A DNA stretch of 5,338 nucleotides from Gammaproteobacteria bacterium (GCA_027030565.1 JALVEU010000034.1:1-5338), one strand, 5' to 3'; shown: positions 1-5,338, numbered from the stretch's first letter. The notes: generated by a model from the letters alone, not told the origin. Numbers and translations: made by a program.

Positions 1-685
1 CACCACTGAGCCGTGCCGCCTCCAGATCCGCGTCGAACTCACGTGTGCGTGACAGGGCGAGCTGCAACAACGCGCTGATGGTGGGCGCGAACACCAGCAG
101 CAGGAGCCCGGTCCAGGAAATGGCGTACCCGGAGGCCAGGAGCAGGGGGAGGTTGACGAGGATCAGCAGCTGTCCGGTGAGGGACAACGCATCGGTGATG
201 CGCGTGACCACGTCCGCGAGCATCATGACGCGCAGGTCGCCGTTGCGGATATGCGCGATCTCGTGCGCGAGCACACCGGCCAGCTCGCGAAGACTCAGGT
301 TGCGCAGCAGCCCGTCGGTCACAGCGATGGCCGCATGGTCCGGTTCGCCCACGGCGAAGGCATTGAGCATGGCACTGGGCACCAGATACAGACGCGGCGT
401 GCGCGGCAGTCCGGCTCGCTGGGCCAACACCTCGAGCACGCGGTAGACCGCAGGCAGATCCTGGGGTGACAGGGGCAGCGCGCCGTACATGCGCAGGATC
501 ATGGCCGGCGACAGACGTGGCGCGAACAACAGCGTCAGGCCGACCATGATCGCGGTCCAGACGAAGGCGTCCCGGCCGAAGATCAGGTGTGCCGACAGCC
601 CGAGCACCCCCATCATGCCCCCGATGAGCAAGGCGGTCTGCAGCAGGTTGTGCAAGCGATGGCGTGTGAATACGGCGTCAGGCAT
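1..685 (-). CDS. M48-family membrane zinc metalloprotease, HtpX-like (C-terminus cut by window edge)
   Basis: Reading the minus strand from the ATG at 685-683 gives 228 codons open to the window edge. The metalloprotease signature HEIAH is at residues 141-145, followed by IRNGDL. SRTREFDAD (212-220) supplies the likely third zinc ligand, Glu216, as in family M48. Hydrophobic stretches at about 14-37 and 43-56, and two more between about 168 and 211, fit the usual four-segment HtpX topology with the catalytic site facing the cytoplasm. NAFAVG and AVTDGLL before the active site are also typical. HtpX relatives degrade misfolded or damaged inner-membrane proteins. Most are about 280-300 residues, so some 60 are probably missing. 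An in-frame TAG at 715-713 limits the start to ATG 685 or a poorer GTG at 691. The ribosome site is weak (a G-run about 8 bases upstream). The family is seen directly; orthology to E. coli HtpX itself is not shown. Confidence 0.9.
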   Translation of the reverse strand, partial: MPDAVFTRHRLHNLLQTALLIGGMMGVLGLSAHLIFGRDAFVWTAIMVGLTLLFAPRLSPAMILRMYGALPLSPQDLPAVYRVLEVLAQRAGLPRTPRLYLVPSAMLNAFAVGEPDHAAIAVTDGLLRNLSLRELAGVLAHEIAHIRNGDLRVMMLADVVTRITDALSLTGQLLILVNLPLLLASGYAISWTGLLLLVFAPTISALLQLALSRTREFDADLEAARLSG

Positions 686-721
686 GGACACGGCCCCCGG
701 ATGAGGTGGGCCCTAGCATAC

Positions 722-731
722 CTGGGGCGGG
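722..731. repeat. 10-bp direct repeat, left copy
   Basis: CTGGGGCGGG occurs here and again, identically, at 764-773. The two copies bracket the hairpin at 733-760, leaving 1 base on one side and 3 on the other. This gives a compact repeat-hairpin-repeat unit in the gap between the two minus-strand genes. Its function is unknown. Confidence 0.7.
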
Positions 732-732
732 A

Positions 733-760
733 CACCGCCGCAGTGCTTCACGCGGCGGTG
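733..760. repeat. Perfect 9-bp hairpin between the two minus-strand genes
   Basis: CACCGCCGC (733-741) and GCGGCGGTG (752-760) are exact reverse complements around a 10-base loop. The hairpin lies 13 bases past the stop codon of the small minus-strand gene and upstream of the protease start at 685. It could act as a transcription pause or attenuator, or stabilise the mRNA 3' end. No T-tract follows it on either strand, so it is not called an intrinsic terminator. Confidence 0.7.
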
Positions 761-763
761 CAT

Positions 764-773
764 CTGGGGCGGG
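764..773. repeat. 10-bp direct repeat, right copy
   Basis: This is the second identical copy of CTGGGGCGGG (first at 722-731). It directly abuts the stop codon (774-776) of the small minus-strand gene, so the repeat-hairpin-repeat unit begins exactly where coding sequence ends. Confidence 0.7.
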
Positions 774-1037
774 CTATGCGGGCGAAACGGCGCGGGCAGC
801 GGGCAATGGGGTGGCGGCAGCCTTCCGGCGGGATTTCCCGGGATCGGTGCAGGCATGTGCGTCCTGTCTCGCGGCGGTCGCCTCCTGGTGCGCGCGGTAC
901 AGCGCCTCGAACTTGGGCCGCTGACGCTCGATGATCCGGGTGGCCTTGAGGCATTCCGGAAGCGAGGTGGCGCACTCCTCGTCCAGCAGGAAGATGAGGA
1001 GCTGCCAGAGCACCGTGGTACTGTCTGTGGTCTTCAT
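774..1037 (-). CDS. Small hypothetical protein, 87 residues
   Basis: I do not recognise a family. The ATG at 1037-1035 is preceded by GGGGAGGAGCGG, a strong Shine-Dalgarno at good spacing, and the frame ends at TAG (776-774). An upstream in-frame TTG at 1061 would add 8 residues but would place the ribosome site inside the gene, so 1037 is preferred. Residues 9-24 (LWQLLIFLLDEECA and neighbours) form a short hydrophobic-to-acidic helix, probably too short to span a membrane. Residues 31-57 look helical and charged (IIERQRPKFEALYRAH). Cysteines are at 22, 29 and 63. The C-terminal 25 residues are Ala/Pro/Arg-rich and look disordered. The protein is probably cytoplasmic. It lies upstream of the protease on the same strand and divergent from the oxidoreductase operon. 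That it is expressed rests on the ribosome site and position only. Confidence 0.5.
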   Translation of the reverse strand: MKTTDSTTVLWQLLIFLLDEECATSLPECLKATRIIERQRPKFEALYRAHQEATAARQDAHACTDPGKSRRKAAATPLPAARAVSPA

Positions 1038-1073
1038 CCGCTCCTCCCCGGCCGTAGCCAACCATGTGGATTA

Positions 1074-1087
1074 CTGACCATGAGTCT
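1074..1087 (-). promoter_or_regulatory. Possible degenerate second FNR-type half-site
   Basis: CTGACCATGAGTCT shares 9 of 14 positions with the reverse complement of the FNR-like box at 1131-1144, including TGACCATGA. Only one half is kept. It lies 37 bases upstream of the small minus-strand gene, where it could influence that gene. It is weak and may be chance. Confidence 0.15.
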
Positions 1088-1120
1088 GTCACATTTGACT
1101 CCTCACGGCCTCGGTTCAAT

Positions 1121-1130
1121 CCCGTACGGG
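1121..1130. repeat. 10-bp perfect palindrome CCCGTACGGG
   Basis: This self-complementary decamer directly adjoins the FNR-like box (1131-1144) in the divergent intergenic region. It could be an operator half or whole site for a second regulator, or a chance palindrome in GC-rich DNA. No known factor is assigned. Confidence 0.4.
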
Positions 1131-1144
1131 TTGATCATGGTCAA
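1131..1144. promoter_or_regulatory. FNR/Anr-type anaerobic activator box
   Basis: TTGATCATGGTCAA matches 9 of the 10 defined bases of the CRP/FNR-family consensus TTGAT-N4-ATCAA; the only change is A to G in the right half. Family members that read this sequence include FNR and Anr ([4Fe-4S] oxygen sensors) and Dnr/Nnr (nitric oxide). Its centre at 1137.5 is about 42 bases before a transcription start predicted near 1179-1180, which is the class II activation geometry for the rightward operon. An oxygen-labile thiamine-diphosphate/Fe-S oxidoreductase is a sensible target. The box could also act on the divergent small gene. The match is visible; regulation is inferred. Confidence 0.6.
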
Positions 1145-1167
1145 TATGTAGCGCAGGGGTTGGTTCA

Positions 1168-1173
1168 CAGAAT
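1168..1173 (+). promoter_or_regulatory. Candidate -10 element of the oxidoreductase operon
   Basis: CAGAAT agrees with TATAAT at 4 of 6 positions. It would place the transcription start near 1180, about 105 bases before the first start codon and about 42 bases from the centre of the FNR-like box. A poor -10 with no clear -35 is expected for a class II activated promoter, where the activator replaces the -35 contact. On sequence alone it is weak. Confidence 0.3.
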
Positions 1174-1273
1174 GTTCCGCGCAGCGGCGCTGGGTGCTCG
1201 CCACGGTGCTGCGACGGCGCAGGGGAGCACGCCGAGGCGCGCTGTGCTGCACTCCATCCGTCAGCCCTTCCTT

Positions 1274-1281
1274 GGAGGAGG
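1274..1281 (+). promoter_or_regulatory. Ribosome binding site of the gamma subunit gene
   Basis: GGAGGAGG sits 3 to 6 bases before the ATG at 1285, depending on which core pairs. It fixes that start codon, and the conserved gamma-subunit N-terminus (IEIRIHGRGGQG) follows at once. Confidence 0.8.
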
Positions 1282-1284
1282 CCG

Positions 1285-1860
1285 ATGATCGAGATCCGAA
1301 TCCATGGCCGAGGCGGACAGGGCAACGTGGTGGCCGCCTATCTCCTGGCCACCGCAGCCATCGATGAGGGGCATCATGCACAGGCGTTTCCCAGCTTTGG
1401 TGCCGAGCGCCGTGGCGCCCCGGTGGCGGCCTTCGTCCGCATGGATCGCGAACCGATCCTGCGCCGCTGTGAGGTGCGCGAGCCCCACTTCGTCATCGTC
1501 CAGGATCCCACGCTCCTGAAGAGTCCGGGCGTGACCGCGGGGCTGCGCGAAGGAGGGCGGGTGCTGGTCAACAGCACGCACTCCTCGGAGGAGATCAGCG
1601 AACGCCTCGGCCTGGAGGCGGTGGCGCTGCCGGCCGCCCGGCTGGCCCGCGAGCACCTGGGCCGGCCGGTCCCCAACACGGCGCTGCTGGCGGCCTTTCT
1701 CGCGCTCACCGGGGTGCTCCCGGTGGAGGCGCTGGTCAAGGCACTGGCCGAGCGCTTCCGCGGGGAGGTGCTCACCCGCAACGAGGCGCTGGTCCAGGCA
1801 GCGGCCCGCGCCGTGCCGCAGCGTGCCTGGAAGGAGGTGACCGATGCCGCAGGCGCTTGA
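1285..1860 (+). CDS. 2-oxoacid:acceptor oxidoreductase, gamma subunit (PorC/PorG-like)
   Basis: This 191-residue protein is the gamma chain of a thiamine-diphosphate-dependent 2-oxoacid oxidoreductase such as pyruvate:ferredoxin oxidoreductase, a cytoplasmic enzyme converting 2-oxoacid and CoA to acyl-CoA, CO2 and reduced carrier. Family marks are GRGGQG at residues 8-13, FPSFGAERRGAPV at 35-47 and NTALLAAF at 131-138, in the order seen in PorC/VorC/PadE proteins. The length matches the usual 180-200 residues. In structures of the family this domain helps bind CoA and packs on the alpha/beta core. A strong GGAGGAGG precedes the ATG. The gene is first in a four-gene run, and its last 17 bases overlap the alpha gene, so translation is probably coupled. 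Family assignment is secure; the substrate cannot be read from this subunit. Confidence 0.93.
   Translation: MIEIRIHGRGGQGNVVAAYLLATAAIDEGHHAQAFPSFGAERRGAPVAAFVRMDREPILRRCEVREPHFVIVQDPTLLKSPGVTAGLREGGRVLVNSTHSSEEISERLGLEAVALPAARLAREHLGRPVPNTALLAAFLALTGVLPVEALVKALAERFRGEVLTRNEALVQAAARAVPQRAWKEVTDAAGA
1831..1840 (+). promoter_or_regulatory. Near-ideal Shine-Dalgarno of the alpha subunit gene
   Basis: AAGGAGGTGA is a near-complete complement of the 16S rRNA 3' end. It lies inside the end of the gamma gene and leaves 6 bases between AGGAGG and the ATG at 1844. It allows strong independent initiation of the alpha subunit even though the genes overlap. Confidence 0.85.
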
Positions 1861-3022
1861 AGGTTCCCAGGCCATCGCCAGAGCAGTGGCGCTCTGCCGG
1901 CCTCAGGTGGTGGCGGCCTACCCCATCACGCCGCAAACCCACATCGTGGAGAATATCTCCAAGCTGGTGGCCGACGGGAAGTTCCACTGTGAGCTGGTGA
2001 GTGTGGAGAGCGAGTTCTCGGCGGCCTCCGTGGTGCTGGGTGCGGCGGCGGCCGGCTCGCGGGCCTACACGGCGAGCGCCTCCCAAGGCATCCTCCTCAT
2101 GTCGGAGGTGCTGTTCAACATCGCAGGTCTGCGTGTGCCCCTGGTGCTGACCTGCGCCAACCGCGCGGTGAGTGCCCCGCTCTCCATCTGGAACGACCAT
2201 CAGGACTCCATGGCGGTACGGGATGCCGGCTGGATCCAGCTCTACTGTGCAGACAACCAGGAGGCCGTAGACACCACCATCCAGGCCTATCGGATCAGCG
2301 AGCGTCTGGAGCTGCCGGTGATGGTGTGCGTGGACGGCTTCACGCTGACTCACACGCTGGAGCCCATCGAGCTCCCTTCCCAGGAACAGGTGGATGGGTT
2401 CCTGCCCCCCTATCACTTTGCGCGAGCCCTGGATCCCATGCGTCCCCTGAGCATGGGCGAACTGGTGACCCCGGCCTATTTCACCGAAGTGCGTCACATG
2501 CACCACACGGCCCTGCGCGAAGCCCTGCCCGAGATCGCCGCCGCGGACGCGGAGTGGGCGGAGGTCTGCGGCCGGCACAGCGGGGGATTGGTGCAGGTGG
2601 TCCGCGAGGGTGACAGCGGGATCGGGATCCTGGCCATCGGCTCGGTGGTGGGGACCTTCGCCGATGCGGCGGACCATCTTGCGGATTTGCCTGCCGCGCG
2701 CCTGATCCGGCTACGCTGCTTCCGCCCGTTTCCGGATGCCGCGCTGCGCGAGGCGTGCCGTGGACTCACCGACCTGGTGGTGGTGGAACGGGCCCTGTCG
2801 CCGGGGGCGGGGGGGATTATCGGCACGGAGGTGCGCGCAGCGCTGCGCACCATGCGCGACGCCCCGCGCGTACACAACTTCGCTGTGGGACTCGGCGGCC
2901 GCGACGTGCCTCTGGAACTCTATCCGAGACTGATCGAGGCCGCTCGCGCCGAGGAGGAGACCGGATTCGCCATCCTGGACCTGGAGCCGGAGAAACTTCC
3001 CGAGGAGGGCCTGTCGAGATGA
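1844..3022 (+). CDS. 2-oxoacid:acceptor oxidoreductase, alpha subunit (PorA-like)
   Basis: This 392-residue alpha chain carries the pyrimidine-binding domain for thiamine diphosphate. EGSQAIARAV (6-15) and YPITPQTHIVE (26-36) are the family opening. SVESEFSA (53-60) holds the conserved glutamate, probably Glu55, expected to activate the cofactor ring. TASASQGILLMSE (76-88) follows. The second domain shows GILAIGSVVGT (261-271), LRCFRPFP (290-297) and VVERALSPGAGG (313-324). Its length equals that of other PorA proteins. With the beta subunit it forms the active site for 2-oxoacid decarboxylation. The start is set by a near-perfect Shine-Dalgarno. The gene overlaps gamma by 17 bases and beta by 4 (ATGA). 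Overall resemblance is to the pyruvate branch, but phenylglyoxylate or branched-chain oxoacids are not excluded. Confidence 0.93.
   Translation: MPQALEGSQAIARAVALCRPQVVAAYPITPQTHIVENISKLVADGKFHCELVSVESEFSAASVVLGAAAAGSRAYTASASQGILLMSEVLFNIAGLRVPLVLTCANRAVSAPLSIWNDHQDSMAVRDAGWIQLYCADNQEAVDTTIQAYRISERLELPVMVCVDGFTLTHTLEPIELPSQEQVDGFLPPYHFARALDPMRPLSMGELVTPAYFTEVRHMHHTALREALPEIAAADAEWAEVCGRHSGGLVQVVREGDSGIGILAIGSVVGTFADAADHLADLPAARLIRLRCFRPFPDAALREACRGLTDLVVVERALSPGAGGIIGTEVRAALRTMRDAPRVHNFAVGLGGRDVPLELYPRLIEAARAEEETGFAILDLEPEKLPEEGLSR
3002..3009 (+). promoter_or_regulatory. Ribosome binding site of the beta subunit gene
   Basis: GAGGAGGG lies inside the 3' end of the alpha gene, with about 10 bases between GGAGG and the ATG at 3019. 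It supports that start over the long upstream extension of the same open frame to 2755, which would overlap alpha by some 260 bases and has no family resemblance. Confidence 0.6.
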
Positions 3023-4002
3023 GCGCTGGACCCCATCATCCGCTTCGTGATCACCAGCCTCGCTTCCAAGGGCTGGATTCCGGCCACCGGGCCTGTCAGG
3101 GCTGCGGCGAGGCCCTGGCCGCCAGACTGGTCACGGAAGCGGCCGGGCCGGACGTGATCGTCTCCAATGCCACCGGCTGCCTCGAGGTCTTCACCACGCC
3201 CTGGCCGGAGACCGCCTGGCGCATCCCATGGCTGCATTCGCTGTTCGAGAATGCCGCCTCGGTGGCCGCCGGCATGGAGGCCGCCATGCGTGCCCAGGGC
3301 CGGGATACGAAGGTGCTGGCGTTCGCGGGCGACGGGGGGACCTTCGACATCGGCATGCGGGGCCTGTCCGGGATGCTCGAGCGCGGCCACAACGTGCTCT
3401 ATGTATGCTTCGACAACGAGGCCTACATGAACACCGGGGTGCAGCGTTCCAGTTCCACGCCCCACGCCGCCATGACGACCACCTCGCCGCCGGGCCGCGA
3501 GCGGATGGGCAAACGGCATCTGAAGAAGGACCTGCTGGCCATCGTGGCGGCACATCACATCCCCTACGCCGCGACGGCCTCGGTGGCCTATCCCTCGGAC
3601 CTGCGCAAGAAGGTGCGCCGGGCCATGGGCATCGAGGGCCCCACCTTTCTACTGGTTCATTCCCCTTGTCCTCTGGGTTGGGGACACGACAGCGCTCTGA
3701 GTATCGAGGTGGCCCGTCTGGCGGTGCAGACGGGGCTGTTTCCCGTGGTCGAGATGGAACGGGGCTCTGTGGCCTCGGTGATGCCTATTCGGGAGCCCTG
3801 TCCGGTGACCGACTACCTGAAGCTGCAGCGTCGCTTCCGCCATCTGTTCGCGGACGATCCGCGTGCGCGCGAGGAGCTGGAGCACCTACAGGCGTTGGCC
3901 GACCACAACATCGAGGTGTATGGGCTCAAGGCCGAGGGCCCCGATCCGCTGGATACCGAAGGAGCCGACACCGTGCGTCGCGGAGGGATGCGCTATGCCT
4001 AG
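3019..4002 (+). CDS. 2-oxoacid:acceptor oxidoreductase, beta subunit (PorB-like), thiamine-diphosphate and [4Fe-4S]
   Basis: This 327-residue protein binds the diphosphate of thiamine diphosphate and a [4Fe-4S] cluster. The cofactor motif begins GDGG (104-107) and ends with DNEAYMNTG (132-140), with VQRSS next; Asp105 and Asn133 are likely Mg ligands. Four cysteines at the family positions, CQGC (26 and 29), ATGC (54) and SPCPLGW (217), should hold the proximal cluster. PWPETAWRIPW (61-71) and FENAAS (77-82) are also typical of PorB. The AYMNTG-QRSS segment is very close to what I recall of bacterial and archaeal pyruvate enzymes. Electrons from the thiamine intermediate pass to this cluster, then to a delta or FAD subunit. 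The start overlaps the alpha stop (ATGA), and the end overlaps the next gene by 8 bases. Pyruvate is the likeliest substrate; phenylglyoxylate is a real alternative given the neighbouring FAD subunit. Confidence 0.93.
   Translation: MSAGPHHPLRDHQPRFQGLDSGHRACQGCGEALAARLVTEAAGPDVIVSNATGCLEVFTTPWPETAWRIPWLHSLFENAASVAAGMEAAMRAQGRDTKVLAFAGDGGTFDIGMRGLSGMLERGHNVLYVCFDNEAYMNTGVQRSSSTPHAAMTTTSPPGRERMGKRHLKKDLLAIVAAHHIPYAATASVAYPSDLRKKVRRAMGIEGPTFLLVHSPCPLGWGHDSALSIEVARLAVQTGLFPVVEMERGSVASVMPIREPCPVTDYLKLQRRFRHLFADDPRAREELEHLQALADHNIEVYGLKAEGPDPLDTEGADTVRRGGMRYA
3982..3987 (+). promoter_or_regulatory. Ribosome binding site of the FAD/NAD(P) subunit gene
   Basis: GGAGGG ends 7 bases before the ATG at 3995 and lies inside the beta gene. 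It selects 3995 as the start. The nearer ATG at 3988 is in the beta frame, where it encodes an internal methionine. Confidence 0.7.
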
Positions 4003-5338
4003 ACTCACACCAGCGGCAGTCGCCTATCCGGGCAGCTCACTGGCCTTCAAGACCGGCGACTGGCGAGTCGAGCGGCCCGAACACCGACACCGGCCGGCGC
4101 CCTGTCACGCGGCCTGTCCCGCCGGCGAGGATGCCCAGGCCTACCTCGCCTATGTGGAGTTGGAGCGTTTCCGCGAGGCCTGGGAGACCCTGGTGGCCGC
4201 CAACCCGCTGCCGGCCATCACCGGCCGAGTCTGCCACCATCCCTGTGAGCAGGCCTGTAACCGCGGGCAGTACGACGAGGCCATCGCCATCCATCACGTG
4301 GAGCGCTTCCTGGGGGACGAAGCCATCGCGCACGACTGGCCTTACCCCATCGAGCCGGTACCGGCCGATGCCCCTGAGGTGGCGGTGGTCGGCTCCGGAC
4401 CCGCCGGCCTGTCCTGTGCCTACCATCTGCTGCGCCAGGGTCTGCGCCCGGTGGTGTTCGAGGCGTTGCCCATGGCCGGAGGGCTCTTGCGCTCGGCCAT
4501 TCCGGCCTACCGTCTGCCGCGCGAGACGTTGGATGCGGAGATCTCGCGGCTGTTGGCCGCAGGCATCCGCTTTCAGGGCGAGACGCGGCTGGGCCGGGAC
4601 GTGGCCCTGGACGAGCTGCGTCGTGATTATGCGGCCGTCTTTCTCGCGGTGGGATTGCAGAAGCCGCGGGACTGGAGCGTGGGCGGCATGACACCGTCGG
4701 ATCTCCATCCCGGCCTCGACCTGCTCAAAGAGTGGATGGAGGTGGGCGAGGTCCCGGAATGGCGCAGCGTCGCCATCGTCGGAGCCGGCAACACGGCGGT
4801 GGACCTGGCTCGAATCATGCGCCGCGCGGGGATACCGGAGGTCCACATCATTTCGCACAAGGCCATACCCGGGCGTGGCGCACCACCCGAGGACACCATG
4901 CCCGCCATCCCTCGTGAAGTCCATCAGGCCCTGGAGGAGGGCGTACAGATCCACGAACATCGGGGCGTGCAACGCCTCATCCTGCGCGGCGAGCGCGTGG
5001 TGGGCATCGAGATGGTCCACATGAAGAAACTGCCGGGCCCGGATGGACGTCTGCACCGCGTGCCCTTCGAGGGCACGGAGCACATCCTGCACGTGGATCA
5101 GGTCATCCCAGCGGTGGGTCAGGAGGTGGAACCCGAGGGGCTGGAAACGATCCTCGACGGGCGTCACTGGCTGCCGGCCGACGAGTGGGGGCGGCTGGAG
5201 GGTCGTCCCGGGATCTACGTGGGTGGCGATGTGCGGGGCGACCACGGCACGGTCACCGAGGCGGTGGGTGACGGGCGACGCGCAGCCCTGGCCATCGCCC
5301 GGGCCGTGCGCGGCCAGGGACTGCCGCAGGAGCGCAGC
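3995..5338 (+). CDS. GltD-like Fe-S/FAD/NAD(P) oxidoreductase, partner of the 2-oxoacid oxidoreductase (C-terminus cut by window edge)
   Basis: The first 448 codons resemble the glutamate-synthase small-subunit group (GltD, NfnB, PadH-like). The N-terminal helical Fe-S domain has PCHAACPAG (Cys37, Cys41) and GRVCHHPCEQACNRG (Cys80, Cys84, Cys88), then EAIAIHHVERF. The FAD-binding site is VVGSGPAG (131-138), with GGLLRSAIPAYRLP (162-175). The NAD(P) site is IVGAGNTAVD (261-270). GIYVGGDV (406-413) and TVTEAVGDGRRAA (419-431) close the FAD domain. It should move electrons between the Fe-S clusters of the oxidoreductase and NAD(P). Its 8-base overlap with beta suggests one complex, as in phenylglyoxylate:NAD oxidoreductase (PadEFGHI) and 2-oxoglutarate:NADP oxidoreductase (KorABC) of Azoarcus. 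Only five N-terminal cysteines are present, so one of the two clusters found in GltD/dihydropyrimidine dehydrogenase is probably missing. Relatives often continue into a C-terminal ferredoxin domain, which this window cannot show. Confidence 0.88.
   Translation, partial: MPRLTPAAVAYPGSSLAFKTGDWRVERPEHRHRPAPCHAACPAGEDAQAYLAYVELERFREAWETLVAANPLPAITGRVCHHPCEQACNRGQYDEAIAIHHVERFLGDEAIAHDWPYPIEPVPADAPEVAVVGSGPAGLSCAYHLLRQGLRPVVFEALPMAGGLLRSAIPAYRLPRETLDAEISRLLAAGIRFQGETRLGRDVALDELRRDYAAVFLAVGLQKPRDWSVGGMTPSDLHPGLDLLKEWMEVGEVPEWRSVAIVGAGNTAVDLARIMRRAGIPEVHIISHKAIPGRGAPPEDTMPAIPREVHQALEEGVQIHEHRGVQRLILRGERVVGIEMVHMKKLPGPDGRLHRVPFEGTEHILHVDQVIPAVGQEVEPEGLETILDGRHWLPADEWGRLEGRPGIYVGGDVRGDHGTVTEAVGDGRRAALAIARAVRGQGLPQERS

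Noticed and set aside
45..446. 133-codon plus-strand frame at the left edge
   Set aside because: It is antisense to the protease gene, whose HEIAH and EFDAD motifs establish the minus-strand reading.
715..720. -10-like TATGCT on the minus strand upstream of the protease
   Set aside because: It matches the consensus at 4 of 6 positions, but there is no convincing -35 at 16-18 bases, so it is not called a promoter.
733..760. Rho-independent terminator
   Set aside because: The stem is strong, but neither strand has a T-run after it, so only a hairpin is reported.
1095..1100. TTGACT as a -35 element for the plus-strand operon
   Set aside because: No acceptable -10 lies 16-18 bases downstream; the best candidate is only 14 bases away. 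The FNR-like arrangement explains the region better.
1772..2677. 301-codon open frame on the minus strand
   Set aside because: It is antisense to the alpha subunit gene, and its translation is a low-information His/Gly/Arg-rich sequence with no domain.
2755..3018. 88-residue N-terminal extension of the beta subunit
   Set aside because: The extension is an out-of-frame reading of the alpha gene with no PorB resemblance. The ATG at 3019 has a ribosome site and an ATGA overlap typical of these operons.
3228..4691. 487-codon plus-strand frame across the beta and FAD genes
   Set aside because: It is an out-of-frame reading of two well-supported genes. The product is Arg/Pro/Ser-rich with no family motif.
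4037..5245. Long 402-codon open frame on the minus strand
   Set aside because: It lies wholly antisense to the GltD-like gene, which has clear FAD and NAD(P) motifs. Its translation is His/Gln/Arg-rich with no recognisable domain, as expected for an antisense frame in GC-rich DNA.

Overview
The window is GC-rich, tightly packed bacterial DNA. It has strong Shine-Dalgarno sequences and overlapping genes, and it probably comes from a proteobacterium (a Beta- or Gammaproteobacterium is my guess). That guess rests on the FNR-type box, the style of the operon and protein resemblance; nothing here fixes the genus. No rRNA, tRNA, CRISPR array, insertion sequence or phage gene is visible.

Left part (1-1037), minus strand. 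An M48-family membrane zinc metalloprotease, HtpX-like, starts at 685 and runs off the left edge, so its C-terminus is missing. Upstream of it, on the same strand, is an unrecognised 87-residue small protein (1037-774) with a good ribosome binding site. The 88-base gap between them holds a perfect 9-bp hairpin bracketed by two identical 10-bp direct repeats.

Middle (1038-1284). This divergent intergenic region carries a 9-of-10 match to the FNR/Anr consensus (TTGAT-N4-ATCAA) at 1131-1144. A weak -10-like hexamer lies at about the distance expected for class II activation of the rightward genes. A 10-bp perfect palindrome directly abuts the box.

Right part (1285-5338), plus strand. Four overlapping, probably translationally coupled genes encode a 2-oxoacid:acceptor oxidoreductase. 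In order they are the gamma subunit, the alpha subunit, the thiamine-diphosphate and [4Fe-4S] beta subunit, and a GltD-like FAD/NAD(P) oxidoreductase that runs off the right edge. Together they suggest an enzyme that oxidatively decarboxylates a 2-oxoacid (pyruvate most likely) to its acyl-CoA and passes electrons through Fe-S clusters to FAD and NAD(P), or works in the reverse direction. No separate delta (2x[4Fe-4S] ferredoxin) gene lies in the window; it could be downstream or fused to the unseen C-terminus of the last protein. Control by an oxygen-sensing FNR-type activator would suit such an oxygen-sensitive enzyme.
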